Source of the DNA: Acidimicrobiia bacterium
GTDB lineage: Bacteria; Actinomycetota; Acidimicrobiia; Acidimicrobiales; Acidimicrobilacustridaceae
DNA: 40,340 bases
Direction of reading: 5' to 3'
Assembly: GCA_020832495.1 (NCBI GenBank)
Contig: JAFIEP010000017.1
Span: 1 to 40,340, forward strand
A program made the position numbers and the translations under genes. This document shows positions 8,908 through 20,014 of this stretch, in pieces (position 1 is the first letter of the stretch; every line of letters begins with the position of its first letter). Below the pieces are notes generated by a model, which was not told where the DNA came from, did not search any database, and worked only from the letters and a program-made list of their open reading frames with translations.

Positions 8908-9022
8908 ACCACAGTCTACCTCGCCGCCCTCCGGCGGCATCGAGACGTCGGCCCGCCGACACGAGTGCGACGGCAACGGGGTGCGTAGGTCGGACGACCC
9001 AAAGAACTGCATCGCGCCATCG

Positions 9023-9063
9023 GTTCGTAAAGTTCCCGACACCTACAGCCGAAGGTTACGAAC
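9023..9063. promoter_or_regulatory. 8-bp perfect inverted repeat between purB and the zinc protein gene
   Basis: GTTCGTAA at 9023-9030 and TTACGAAC at 9056-9063 are perfect reverse complements separated by 25 bases, in the 249-bp space between two divergent genes. It could be an operator or part of a divergent promoter. An 8-bp match at free spacing is not rare by chance in a region of this size. Confidence 0.3.
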
Positions 9064-9156
9064 GGGATGGTGGGTCGGATGCTCGGTGGGAGCAAGCATC
9101 CACACTGCTCTCGGCGTACGATCAACACGACGACGTTTCCGGCGAGGTGGAGTGCC

Positions 9157-9483
9157 ATGGACGAGGGGCGGTGCGCCAGGCACCAGTTCGAAGCAGCGCA
9201 GGACATGTGCCGTCACTGTGGAGACCTGTTCTGCAACGAGTGCTTGGTCTACAGCTTCGGTGCGTCCAAGCCGCCGTACTGCGTGTCGTGCGCCTTGGCG
9301 GCTGCCGGTGTGCGCTCGAACGGCGCCGCACCGCGCAAGCTGTCGCGCAAGGAACGCAAGCGCCGGACCGCCCAACTCGAGCAGCTCCGCAAGGAACGTG
9401 AGATGTACGACTCCCAGGCGGAGTCCCTGTCCATCGACTGGGACTCCGACGAGGTGGAGTGGCAGCCGATCAAGAGCACCTGA
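9157..9483 (+). CDS. small B-box-type zinc-binding protein
   Basis: A 108-residue protein whose first half holds eight likely zinc ligands: Cys6, His9, Cys18, Cys21, Cys26, Cys29, Cys42 and Cys45. The order C-x2-H, C-x2-C, C-x2-C, C-x2-C resembles the B-box-like zinc fingers found in bacterial proteins, often next to membrane domains. The second half is a basic then acidic helical tail (LSRKERKRRTAQLEQLRKER, then IDWDSDEVEWQ), with no membrane segment. ATG 9157 was chosen for the GGAG and GAGG sites just upstream and because the Cys pattern starts there. It lies between purB (divergent) and purE (convergent, 27-bp gap). Its role is unknown; a purine link is only positional. Confidence 0.8.
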   Translation: MDEGRCARHQFEAAQDMCRHCGDLFCNECLVYSFGASKPPYCVSCALAAAGVRSNGAAPRKLSRKERKRRTAQLEQLRKEREMYDSQAESLSIDWDSDEVEWQPIKST

Positions 9484-9510
9484 GAACCGCCACCACGGTC
9501 CAGCGCCCTA

Positions 9511-9960
9511 CTAGCGGTTGGCCATCTCCTCGCGGAACTCGGCAAGTTGGGAGGCCAGGGCCGCGTCGTTGACGGCCAGCATGGCCACCACCAGCAGTGC
9601 GGCGTTCATCGACCCGTCGATGGCCACGGTGGCCACCGGGATGCCCTTGGGCATCTGCACCGTCGAGTAGAGGGCATCGACGCCGTTGATGGCCCCGCCC
9701 GACAGGGGCACACCCACCACCGGCAGCGTGGTGTGGGCCGCAACCACGCCCGCCAGATGCGCCGCCATCCCCGCGCCGCAGATGAAGGCCACGTACCCCT
9801 CCTCCCGCGCCGTCGAGGCCAAGGCGGTGACCTTGTCGGGGTTGCGGTGGGCCGAGAGCACCCGCACGTCGGTGGCGATCCCGAAGCGAGCGAGGGTCTC
9901 CTCGGCTGGACGCATCTTGTCCATGTCGTTGGGCGAACCCATGAGGATGGCGACGGTCAT
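9511..9960 (-). CDS. purE: 5-(carboxyamino)imidazole ribonucleotide mutase
   Basis: A 149-residue class I PurE that moves the carboxylate of N5-CAIR to form CAIR (purine step 6b). Catalytic segments are clear: GSPNDMDKM (residues 8-16, Ser9 and Asp12), SAHRNPD (His38) and [16 protein letters not shown], followed by PVVGVPL and [14 protein letters not shown]. The ATG at 9960 overlaps the purD stop codon (ATGA), so the two are translationally coupled. The partner PurK, which makes N5-CAIR, is not in the window. The C-terminus converges on the zinc protein gene. Confidence 0.96.
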   Translation of the reverse strand: MTVAILMGSPNDMDKMRPAEETLARFGIATDVRVLSAHRNPDKVTALASTAREEGYVAFICGAGMAAHLAGVVAAHTTLPVVGVPLSGGAINGVDALYSTVQMPKGIPVATVAIDGSMNAALLVVAMLAVNDAALASQLAEFREEMANR

Positions 9961-11210
9961 GTCAGATCAGCTCCGATGTCGGTCCGATGGTGCATTCCTG
10001 GCCAGGAGATCTTCTCCACGGCGGCGTAGGCGCCACGACGTGCGTCGGTGAGGTCGCTCCCCCGGCCGGTGACCGACAGCACACGTCCTCCGGCGGTCAC
10101 CAAGGCACCGTCCTCGATGGCGTGTGGGTCGACCTTCCCGGTCGCACCGGGTGCAGCAGCGACGCCGGCGCAGAACACCTCCACGCCCTCGATTCCCTGA
10201 GCGGCGCCGATACCCACGATGGCATCGCCGCTGCGCGGCGCGCTGGGATAGCCCTCGGTGGCGCACACGACGGTGACCGCCGCCCCCTCGTCGAGTGTGG
10301 GCGCCTCGCGCAACTGTCCCTCTGCGGCAGCCATCAGGTGCTCGGCGAGGTCGGAGGTGACGCGCGGCAGGATGACCTGGGCCTCGGGGTCACCGAAACG
10401 CACGTTGTACTCGAGCACCTTGAGGTCGTCGAGAGGGCCCATCAGCCCGCAGTACAACACGCCGCGGTAGTCGATGCCCCGACGGCGCAGAGCGGCCACA
10501 GTGGGTTCGATGATCTCGTCCATCACCCGATCCACGAGCCCGGCGGAGACCTCCGGCACCGGCGAATAGGCGCCCATGCCGCCAGTGTTGGGACCGGTGT
10601 CACCGTCGCCGACCCGCTTGTGGTCCCGCGCCCAGCCGCACGGCACCACCCGGGTGCCGTCGCACAGCGCGAACACGCTCAACTCGTCGCCGATCAAGCC
10701 TTCCTCGATGACCACCGAGCGCCCGGCGTCGCCGAACGCCTCGCCGGAGAGAAACGCGGCCACGGTCCGACGGGCCTCCTCGAGGTCGGCGGTGACCGTC
10801 ACCCCCTTCCCCGCAGCCAGACCGTCGGTCTTGACGACATAGGTGCCCGACAGCGTGTCCAGGAAGGCCACGGCCGGCTCGAGCGTGTCGAAGGCGCCGT
10901 GGCGGGCGGTGGGCACCCCGGCGTCGACCAGCAGCTGCTTCATCCAGGCCTTGGACCCCTCGAGTCGGGCACCGTCGGCGCCGGGACCGAACACCGCCAC
11001 ACCTCGGTCCCGGAGTCGATCGGCGAGGCCCGCGACGAGCGGCGCTTCGGGCCCCACCACGAACAGGTCGGCCTCGAGTTCCTCGGGTGGGGTGGCCACC
11101 GAGCTGGGGATCCCCGGGTTCCCAGGGGTGACGACCACGTCAGCGGTGCGCGAGAGCGCCGAGGCAAAGGCGTGTTCGCGAGCACCCGAGCCGACCACCA
11201 CCACCTTCAT
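9957..11210 (-). CDS. purD: phosphoribosylamine-glycine ligase
   Basis: A 417-residue ATP-grasp ligase that makes GAR from phosphoribosylamine, glycine and ATP (purine step 2). It starts with the typical [16 protein letters not shown]. Other marks are the [17 protein letters not shown] segment, [15 protein letters not shown] (ATP-grasp lysine region), GMGAYSPVP and [21 protein letters not shown] 11210 is preferred over a GTG at 11213 that adds one residue. The gene is 48 bp after purA and overlaps purE by 4 bases, so purA-purD-purE look like one unit. Confidence 0.96.
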   Translation of the reverse strand: MKVVVVGSGAREHAFASALSRTADVVVTPGNPGIPSSVATPPEELEADLFVVGPEAPLVAGLADRLRDRGVAVFGPGADGARLEGSKAWMKQLLVDAGVPTARHGAFDTLEPAVAFLDTLSGTYVVKTDGLAAGKGVTVTADLEEARRTVAAFLSGEAFGDAGRSVVIEEGLIGDELSVFALCDGTRVVPCGWARDHKRVGDGDTGPNTGGMGAYSPVPEVSAGLVDRVMDEIIEPTVAALRRRGIDYRGVLYCGLMGPLDDLKVLEYNVRFGDPEAQVILPRVTSDLAEHLMAAAEGQLREAPTLDEGAAVTVVCATEGYPSAPRSGDAIVGIGAAQGIEGVEVFCAGVAAAPGATGKVDPHAIEDGALVTAGGRVLSVTGRGSDLTDARRGAYAAVEKISWPGMHHRTDIGADLT

Positions 11211-11258
11211 CACACGACCACCACGTTCACGCCGACCTCGCTCACACCGCCCCCACCG

Positions 11259-12587
<1,329 letters not shown>

Positions 12588-12655
12588 CTATCGGCACCGG
12601 TGCCAGGGTGCGAGACCATTGTCTGCTGATGTGCTGCCGCCCGCCTCGAGCGCCC

Positions 12656-13735
<1,080 letters not shown>

Positions 13736-13852
13736 GTCGGGAGGGCGATTTCACCGGTGCTCCACCGACGGCTAACCGTTGCTATCGTTCAGGTTTCGAC
13801 AGGAGGACCGGTGCGCTCGGTGCGTGCGGTCCGACCAGATCCGGGAGGATCC

Positions 13853-14506
13853 ATGCGACCGAACCGTTTTCTCGTCCTCACCGCCTCTGCGCTACTCGCC
13901 ACCGGCACACTCGCTGCGTGCGGCGACGACGACGGAGGCGGCGCGACCGACGCCGCCGACAACGGCAGCGAGGCCGCGGACCAGGGCGACGGCCAGCCCT
14001 CCGACCTGTTGGCCGACGCACTCGACGACGTCGAGATGCCCGACGCAGGTGTGGCCGTCATCACCGTCGACGGCACCACCTACGAGTTCGACGACCTCGA
14101 CAACTGCGGCCTCACCGAGGGTATGGAAACCACCGGCTTCTCCGTCAACGCCATGGGCGAGACCGACGATGGCGCGTCCACCCGACTCGAGGTGACGCGC
14201 AGCGTGCACGACAGCGGCGACATAGGCGTCGGCGGCATCTACGAGCGCGACTGGGTGCAGCTGTCGGTGTTCATGGAGCGCGACGACGCGCAGGACGGCT
14301 TCTCCAACACCATCATGGACACCACACGCGACGAGCTGGGTGGCCCGGTGACCGGCGACGGCGACACGCTGCCGGTGGTGAAGGTCCTCGAGGAGGACGG
14401 CGTCGTCATGGCAACCGCCGTCGGCGAGGTGGCCTTGATGCCCTTCACCCGCGACTACGACGCTGCCGGCGAGGGTGCGTTCGAGTTCGCCGTCAACTGC
14501 GGCTGA
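13853..14506 (+). CDS. lipoprotein, function unknown
   Basis: A 217-residue exported protein. The signal segment ends in a clear lipobox (TLAAC), followed by GDDDGGG and an Ala/Asp-rich linker to about residue 55. The folded part has short beta-like stretches (VAVITVDGTTYEF, NCGLTEGM, WVQLSVFMERDD) and two Cys, one near residue 89 and one at the very end (FAVNCG), that may form a disulfide. This layout is common in actinobacterial lipoproteins of unknown function. ATG 13853 has GGGAGG four bases upstream. It is divergent from mtnA and 58 bp before the PI-PLC-like gene, so the two may form an operon. Confidence 0.8.
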   Translation: MRPNRFLVLTASALLATGTLAACGDDDGGGATDAADNGSEAADQGDGQPSDLLADALDDVEMPDAGVAVITVDGTTYEFDDLDNCGLTEGMETTGFSVNAMGETDDGASTRLEVTRSVHDSGDIGVGGIYERDWVQLSVFMERDDAQDGFSNTIMDTTRDELGGPVTGDGDTLPVVKVLEEDGVVMATAVGEVALMPFTRDYDAAGEGAFEFAVNCG

Positions 14507-14564
14507 CGTCGGCGCGCCCTGGGGCGACCTGCAGAGGTCCCGCCCGATCGGTACGTTCGGGTGA

Positions 14565-15827
14565 ATGAGAAGCAAACTTTGGGTGACATTGTTGGCGTTC
14601 GGCCTGATCCTGGCTGCCTGCGCCGGCGACGACGCCGCACCTGGCGACCCCGCGGACCCGACGACCGAGACCACCAACGCGTCCGGCGACGACCACACCG
14701 GGGACGAAGTGAGTGCCGGCGCCATCGACCACCTGCGGATCAACGAGCTGCAGGCCATCGGCTCGCACAACTCCTACAAGCTGCGCCCCGAGCCCGACGT
14801 GCTCGAAGCCCTCGCCCTGTTCAGCCCACAGCTGGCTGCGGAGATCGACTACGGCCACGCCGAGCTGGGCCGCCAACTCGACGAGTTCGGGCTGCTGCAG
14901 CTCGAGATCGACGTGTACGCCGACCCCGACGGCGGGCGCTTCGCCGAGCGTCCCGCCCTCGACCTGTTGGGTCAACCCACGGCCAGCGGCGAGGCAGCCC
15001 TCGACGAACCCGGGTTCAAGGTGCTGCACACGGTCGACATCGACTTCGAGACGAGCTGTCTCACCCTGGTCGCCTGCCTCGAGGAGGTGGTCGAGTTCTC
15101 GAACGCCGAGCCCGACCACCTCCCGGTGATGATCATGATCGAGGCCAAGCAGGTCCCTCTCGACGTGGCTGCGGCCGCCTCAGGAGTGGACATCGCCGAC
15201 CTCCCGGTGGAGTGGACAGAGGTGCTCCCGTTCGATCGGGACCTCTTCGACGAACTCGAGGCCGAGATCCTGTCGGTAGTCGACCGCGACCGCATCATCA
15301 CGCCCGACGACGTCCGGGGTGACCACGACACGCTCGAGGCAGCGGTGCTGGCCGGCGACGCCTGGCCCACCCTGGGCGAGGCACGCGGCACGTTCCTCTT
15401 CTCGCTCATCGACACCGGCGAGACGCGCCAGACCTACATCGGCGACGCCACCTCGCTCGAGGACCGGTTGTTGTTCACCTCCTCGGAACCGGGCCAGCCC
15501 GACGCAGCGTTCCTGCGCGTCGACGACCCCGTCGCCGAGCCCGACCGCATTCCCGAACTGGTCGAGGCCGGTTACCTCATCCGCACTCGCTCCGATACTC
15601 CCGGCGTCGACGCCGTCGAGGGCGACACCACTCGCCGCGACGCGGCCTTCGCCAGCGGTGCCCACTACATCTCGACCGACTACTACGAGGAAGACGAACT
15701 GCTCGGCACCGGTTTCGAGGTGCGGTTCCCGGGCTGGCGCCTCGGCGAGCCGGCGGTGCGGTGCAACCCGATCCTGCAGCCGCCGGGCTGCGACGACGAG
15801 GCACTGCGGACGGTGGGCTCCGGCTGA
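14565..15827 (+). CDS. lipoprotein with a calcium-dependent phosphoinositide phospholipase C-like domain
   Basis: A 420-residue lipoprotein (lipobox LILAAC, Cys19) with an acidic Thr/Asp-rich linker to about residue 50, then a TIM-barrel domain resembling PI-PLC-C1. Candidate active-site residues are His68 in IGSHNSYK, Glu114 and Asp116 in QLEIDVYAD, and His155 in HTVDID; MIMIEAK supplies another conserved strand. A phosphodiesterase acting on phosphoinositides or glycerophospho-lipids outside the membrane is the family expectation; the substrate here is unknown. The C-terminal part (RFPGWRLGEPAVRCNP, two Cys) is typical of this bacterial group. The ATG at 14565 starts the signal peptide; no strong ribosome binding site is seen. 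Confidence 0.85.
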   Translation: MRSKLWVTLLAFGLILAACAGDDAAPGDPADPTTETTNASGDDHTGDEVSAGAIDHLRINELQAIGSHNSYKLRPEPDVLEALALFSPQLAAEIDYGHAELGRQLDEFGLLQLEIDVYADPDGGRFAERPALDLLGQPTASGEAALDEPGFKVLHTVDIDFETSCLTLVACLEEVVEFSNAEPDHLPVMIMIEAKQVPLDVAAAASGVDIADLPVEWTEVLPFDRDLFDELEAEILSVVDRDRIITPDDVRGDHDTLEAAVLAGDAWPTLGEARGTFLFSLIDTGETRQTYIGDATSLEDRLLFTSSEPGQPDAAFLRVDDPVAEPDRIPELVEAGYLIRTRSDTPGVDAVEGDTTRRDAAFASGAHYISTDYYEEDELLGTGFEVRFPGWRLGEPAVRCNPILQPPGCDDEALRTVGSG

Positions 15828-15856
15828 GCCAGTCCTTCGCCTGGCACCATGGCGCC

Positions 15857-17188
15857 ATGGGCCCGCTGCCCACCTCGCGTGACGTCGTTGCGGATCTGGT
15901 CCGCGCCGTGGGCATCGTGGTGGTGGTGCTGGGCCACTGGACGGTCGTCGCCGTCACCGAGACCGACGGCACGCTCGACGGGGTGAACGCCATCGGTGAC
16001 CTGTGGTGGGCGCCGCCGCTCAGCTGGGTGGTGCAGGTCATGCCGCTGTTCTTCTTCGTCGGCGGGTTCGCCAACGCCGGCTCCTGGCAACGGCACCGCC
16101 AGGCAGGCGGCGACGCCTGGGCGTGGATCGTGCGCCGCTTCCGTCGCCTGCTCGTCCCCGCAGCCGCCTTGCTCGGGCTCCTGGCAGCCACCGTGGCGGT
16201 GGTCACCGCGGCAGGCGCCGACGCCGAGTTGACCGGCACCGGTGCCTGGGTGGCCACGGTGCCTCTGTGGTTCCTGGCTGTCTACCTGGTGGCGATCGCC
16301 GCCACCCCCGCCGGCGCTGCCGTGCAACGCCGGGTCGGCCTCGGTGCCCCCGCCGCGTTGTTGGGTTGGGTGGTGGCCATGGATCTCGGACGTTTCCACC
16401 TCGATGCACCGGCGCTGCTCGGCGACACCACCTATGTTGCGGCCTGGCTGGGCATCTTCGCCCTCGGTGGATCTTGGTGGCACGGTCGGCTTCCCGCCCG
16501 AACAGCCGTCGGTGTTCCCCTCGCCGTCGCCGCCTTCGCGCTGCTGTGGGTTCTCACCACCATGGGGCCCTACTCGGTGAGCATGGTGGCCGCGCCGGGC
16601 CAGGCGGTGCGCAACACCGAACCGCCGACGGTGGCGCTGTGTGTGCTGGCCCTCGGCCAGATTGGGGCCCTGCTGACGGTGCACGCTCCTCTGACCCGGT
16701 GGCTCCGCCGGCGACCCGACCTCGTCCGCCGGGTGTCGAAGGTGCAGGCCATGGTGCTGACGTTGTTCCTGTGGCACATGGCCGCTGCGGTGGTGGCGGT
16801 GGTGGCCCTCTACGGGAGCGGTCTGGTACCACCGGCCCCGGTGGGCTCGGGTGCGTGGTACGCCTGGCGGGTGCCGTGGCTGGCCGGGTGCGCGCTGGTG
16901 CTGGCCGTGTTCACGGTGGCCTTCGGTGGGCTCGAGCGACGCAGTTGCGCAGCGCCGCGCATCGGACGACTGCGCGGCGGGTGGGCCGATGCCGCCGCCG
17001 TGGTCGGCGCCGCCGCCAGCCTGGCTGCCATGGTGGGCATCGCCTTGGCCGGCTCCGGATCCCACGGCCCGTTCGGCCTGCCCACGATGGCGCTCGGTTC
17101 GTTCGCCCTGGGGGCGGTGCTGTTGGCCGTGGCCGCCCGCACGGCGACTGCGCTGGAGGTCGTGGAGACGCCGCGCAGCCCGACCTGA
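15857..17188 (+). CDS. acyltransferase 3 family integral membrane protein
   Basis: A 443-residue membrane protein with about ten hydrophobic segments. The N-terminal part, RDVVADLVRAVGIVVVVLGHW, carries the Arg and His typical of acyltransferase-3 proteins; the next segment (VMPLFFFVGGFANAGSW) and RRFRRLLVPAA also fit. These enzymes transfer acyl groups, often acetyl, to sugars or other extracytoplasmic acceptors. Actinobacteria carry many paralogues, and the acceptor cannot be read from sequence. The ATG at 15857 precedes the conserved segment and is 29 bp after the PI-PLC-like gene, so co-transcription is likely. It converges on the gene at 17214 with a 25-bp gap. Confidence 0.88.
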   Translation: MGPLPTSRDVVADLVRAVGIVVVVLGHWTVVAVTETDGTLDGVNAIGDLWWAPPLSWVVQVMPLFFFVGGFANAGSWQRHRQAGGDAWAWIVRRFRRLLVPAAALLGLLAATVAVVTAAGADAELTGTGAWVATVPLWFLAVYLVAIAATPAGAAVQRRVGLGAPAALLGWVVAMDLGRFHLDAPALLGDTTYVAAWLGIFALGGSWWHGRLPARTAVGVPLAVAAFALLWVLTTMGPYSVSMVAAPGQAVRNTEPPTVALCVLALGQIGALLTVHAPLTRWLRRRPDLVRRVSKVQAMVLTLFLWHMAAAVVAVVALYGSGLVPPAPVGSGAWYAWRVPWLAGCALVLAVFTVAFGGLERRSCAAPRIGRLRGGWADAAAVVGAAASLAAMVGIALAGSGSHGPFGLPTMALGSFALGAVLLAVAARTATALEVVETPRSPT

Positions 17189-17213
17189 ACCGGCGCAGCG
17201 TCCCGGACTCGGC

Positions 17214-18059
17214 TCAGCGGCGTGGGTCGAAGGACGGCGCAGCTGCCGCGCCGACAGCGTCGTCCCGCAGCACCTCGATGGGGTCCCGCAGGTCATCGAC
17301 GTAGCCCAGGGCGTACGCACCCATCTGGTACCCCATGAGCCGCTGCACGTGCTCGGGCAGTGTCCGGGCCACCTCGGGCGGCACCGACAGGTACTGGTTC
17401 TCCTCCTGACGGAGGAAGCCGAGGACGTAGTCGATGTTGACGCCGGTGCGCCACGAGTCGGTGGTGTTGGCGCCGCCCCCGTGCACGGTTCGCCCCGTGT
17501 AGAGCACCACCGACCCCCGCGGCATCTCGGCCGCCTCGGTGTCGTCGGGACCGAACGAGGCCGGATCGGCGTCGATGTGGCTGTCGGGCACCACTCGGGT
17601 GGCTCCGTTGCCCTCGGTGAAGTCGCTCAACGCCCAGATGGTGGACAGCTCGATCTGCACGTCGTCGGGGAAGGGGAAGAAGTCGAAGCACCACTGGTCG
17701 CGGTGGAGCTGTTGAGGGGTCTCCCCCGGCCCGATGCTGATGGCCTGGGTGAGGTGCAGCTGGATCGACGACGCCTTCGGCCACAGCACGGCGGTGGCCA
17801 CGTCGAGCACCAGCGGATGGGCAACGAGGTCGACCGACGAGGGCGCCTTGGCCAGCAGGGCGCCGGTGCGGCGGGTGTGCCGCCCAACGAAGTCGTCGCC
17901 GCCGTGCGCGGTCGCCTCGAGGTGCGGAGCGAGCTCAGCCTCGAGCTGATCGCACACCCGCGGGGGAACCAGACGCTCGACAATGGCGACGCCGTGCGCG
18001 GCCACCGCCGCCGCCACCTCGCCGACCCCCGCGTCCGCCGTGAACCTGGGAATGCTCAT
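17214..18059 (-). CDS. phytanoyl-CoA dioxygenase (PhyH) family protein
   Basis: A 281-residue Fe(II)/2-oxoglutarate-dependent oxygenase of the PhyH family. The metal triad is visible: His119 and Asp121 in LHRDQW and His193 in TVHGGGAN. Arg204 in WRTGVNI is placed to bind 2-oxoglutarate. The N-terminus (GVAIVERLVPPRVCDQLEAEL) is the usual PhyH lead-in. Members hydroxylate varied small molecules such as acyl-CoAs or secondary metabolites; the substrate here is unknown. ATG 18059 gives a full-length family member. It is transcribed in the same direction as the SDR at 18146, with an 86-bp gap. Confidence 0.9.
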   Translation of the reverse strand: MSIPRFTADAGVGEVAAAVAAHGVAIVERLVPPRVCDQLEAELAPHLEATAHGGDDFVGRHTRRTGALLAKAPSSVDLVAHPLVLDVATAVLWPKASSIQLHLTQAISIGPGETPQQLHRDQWCFDFFPFPDDVQIELSTIWALSDFTEGNGATRVVPDSHIDADPASFGPDDTEAAEMPRGSVVLYTGRTVHGGGANTTDSWRTGVNIDYVLGFLRQEENQYLSVPPEVARTLPEHVQRLMGYQMGAYALGYVDDLRDPIEVLRDDAVGAAAAPSFDPRR

Positions 18060-18145
18060 CGGTTCATCTTCGCACTCGACGCCACCCCGCGCCCGTTGGC
18101 GCCGTCAGCGACGCCGACCGGACACCGAGCAGGCGCTCAGCACGG

Positions 18146-18925
18146 TCACCGACCCGGAGGGAAGGCGTCGGACGCCAGATCGGGGGTGCCAGCTTCGAGG
18201 GCGTCGCACACCACGGTGGCCACCACTGCGGGGGCGAGCCCGTCGGGCATGCGGGGAGCAGCGCCCTCGAGCGGCCGATCGGCCAGACCCGTCTCGGTGT
18301 GGGGCGGGCGGGCATCGAGCACCCGGAGCTTGGCGCGCCGTGCTTCACGGGCCAGGGCCTCGTCGAAGGAGCGCACTGCGGCCTTCGACGCGCCGTAGGC
18401 GGCCATGCCGGGGAGGTTCTGCTCGGCGATCACCCCCGAGAGGTTGACGATGGCACCGCCGGCGGACAGCCGCGTGAGCGCCGCCCGGGCCAACAGGATG
18501 GGGACGAAGGTGTTGGTGAGGAACAGCTCCTCCATCACATCGACCGACAGATCGGCAATCGGCCCGAAGGCCACCACGCCCACGGCGTTCACCACTACGT
18601 CGAGCCGACCGACGTGATCGATGGCGGCATCGAGAGCGTGCTCGCACGCCGGCGGGGTCCGGAGGTCCGCCACCACTCGGTGGCCCTCGACGTCGAGAGC
18701 CTCGAGTCGGGCCGCGTCCCGCCCCACCAGGGTGAGCTCAGCACCTCGGCGGGCCGCCTCGGTGGCGATGGCCGCGCCCAACCCTCCGGTGGCCCCGGCC
18801 ACCAGCACCGACGCCGACCGCAGCGGGTGGGCGACGCCGGCGTCCGATACGTCCGATCCGTCCGATCGTGACGAGGCACGCTCACCAGTGGATTGTGATC
18901 GATCGGAGGTCTCGTTGGTCGCCAT
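18146..18925 (-). CDS. short-chain dehydrogenase/reductase (SDR)
   Basis: A 259-residue classical SDR. The cofactor motif GATGGLG spans residues 44-50, NAVG is at 113-116, and the catalytic Ser163, Tyr177 and Lys181 (YGASK) are present. An N-terminal extension of about 35 residues is low-complexity (SDGSDVSDAG), encoded by a short CGTCCGAT-type tandem repeat near 18842-18870. The start is the ATG at 18925; one at 18979 would add 18 residues. SDRs oxidise or reduce alcohol/ketone substrates with NAD(P)H; the substrate is unknown. The gene is divergent from the MpaB-like oxygenase (150 bp) and lies upstream of the PhyH-like gene. Confidence 0.9.
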   Translation of the reverse strand: MATNETSDRSQSTGERASSRSDGSDVSDAGVAHPLRSASVLVAGATGGLGAAIATEAARRGAELTLVGRDAARLEALDVEGHRVVADLRTPPACEHALDAAIDHVGRLDVVVNAVGVVAFGPIADLSVDVMEELFLTNTFVPILLARAALTRLSAGGAIVNLSGVIAEQNLPGMAAYGASKAAVRSFDEALAREARRAKLRVLDARPPHTETGLADRPLEGAAPRMPDGLAPAVVATVVCDALEAGTPDLASDAFPPGR

Positions 18926-19075
18926 GGTTGGTACAACCGACCGGACCCACCAGGTCATCCCGAACAGCTCTTGCAGCACGACCCGTTCTCACCCCGTTCT
19001 CACCCCGGGTCCGATCGTGGCAGACTGCACACAGCACCGCGGGGACGGCGGTGCCCGACACCTCGGGGGACCACC

Positions 19076-20014
19076 ATGGCGGATGACCCAACGCTCGGCG
19101 ACGCCGCTGCCGACCTGCCGGCGCACCTGCGCGAGCGGTTCCCGAACCGGGCCGACGACGGCCTCTACGGCCCGGACTCGGTGACCTGGCGGGTGCACAG
19201 CGACCCGGCTGCCACCATGGGCGGGGTGGCGGCGCTGCTCATGCAGGCGTTGCTCCCCGACATGGTGCGGCTGTTCGGCAAGGTCACCACGGCCAAGGTC
19301 GACCCGGCCACCCGGGGTGAGCGGACCCAGGAGTTCCTCGTCACCACCATGTTCGGTGACACGGAGCAGGCTCGCATCGCCGGCGAGGCAGTGCGCCACA
19401 TGCACTCCCAGGCGCACTGGACCGACCCGGTCACCGGCAAGGTGCTGCGCGCCGACGAGCCAGCCTGGCTGAAGTGGACCCACTGCACGCTAGTGTGGTG
19501 CGCCCTACGGACCTGCGACCGCTTCGGACCGACGTTGAGCGCCGCCGACCAGGACCGCTACGTCGACGAGCAGCGCCAGCAAGCGGAGTTGGTGGGCCTC
19601 GACCGCGACGACGTACCCGCCACCCGTCATGAACTCGAGACCTACATGGCCTCGATGGAGGACCGGCTGGCCATGGGTCCCGAGGCCAAGGAAGGCGCGG
19701 CCGGGCTCATCCATCCGCCGCTGTGGGGGAACCCGGCGACGTTCGTCACCATGAAGGTGGTGGAGGGCGGCGTGTCGCTGCTGATCTCGCCCACGGCCCG
19801 CTACCTCTACGGGATGGAACCCAACCCGATCCGCGACCGAATCGCCGCGGCGGCCGTCCAGGCCATGCTCACCGCCGCCCGCCGGGCCAGCCCCTACGAG
19901 CGACAGCTCTTCGAGAACCTCCAGCGGGCAGAGACCCACCCCTTCGGCAAACACCGCGGCAGCGCCACCCCGACCACCGGGACCTCGGCAGCCGAGCAGC
20001 CGGCCACCTCGTGA
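19076..20014 (+). CDS. MpaB-like oxygenase (DUF2236 family)
   Basis: A 312-residue DUF2236 protein. Family features include the N-terminal VHSDPAATMGGVAALLMQALLP, the GERTQEFLVTTMFG segment, the core RHMHSQAHWTDPVTG and the WLKWTHCTLVWCALR helix. The two His in RHMH and WTH are typical of the group, for which haem binding and an oxygenase role have been proposed from fungal MpaB and latex-clearing proteins. The ATG at 19076 follows a GGGGGA stretch. Its stop codon overlaps the next gene by 4 bases, a strong sign of coupled translation. The natural substrate is unknown. Confidence 0.87.
   Translation: MADDPTLGDAAADLPAHLRERFPNRADDGLYGPDSVTWRVHSDPAATMGGVAALLMQALLPDMVRLFGKVTTAKVDPATRGERTQEFLVTTMFGDTEQARIAGEAVRHMHSQAHWTDPVTGKVLRADEPAWLKWTHCTLVWCALRTCDRFGPTLSAADQDRYVDEQRQQAELVGLDRDDVPATRHELETYMASMEDRLAMGPEAKEGAAGLIHPPLWGNPATFVTMKVVEGGVSLLISPTARYLYGMEPNPIRDRIAAAAVQAMLTAARRASPYERQLFENLQRAETHPFGKHRGSATPTTGTSAAEQPATS

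Noticed and set aside
9485-9519. AACCGC / GCGGTT inverted repeat between the zinc protein gene and purE as a terminator
   Set aside because: Only 6 bp with a 23-base loop, overlapping the purE stop and the purE coding end; weak as a hairpin.
15683-17320. A 545-codon open frame on the minus strand
   Set aside because: It lies opposite the acyltransferase and PI-PLC genes, its translation is low-complexity Gly/Arg/His-rich, and it has no domain. It is a by-product of high GC on the third codon position.
18981-19001. Direct repeat of ACCCCGTTCTC (about two copies) between the SDR and MpaB-like genes
   Set aside because: Too short and only two copies; no link to a promoter or binding motif could be made.
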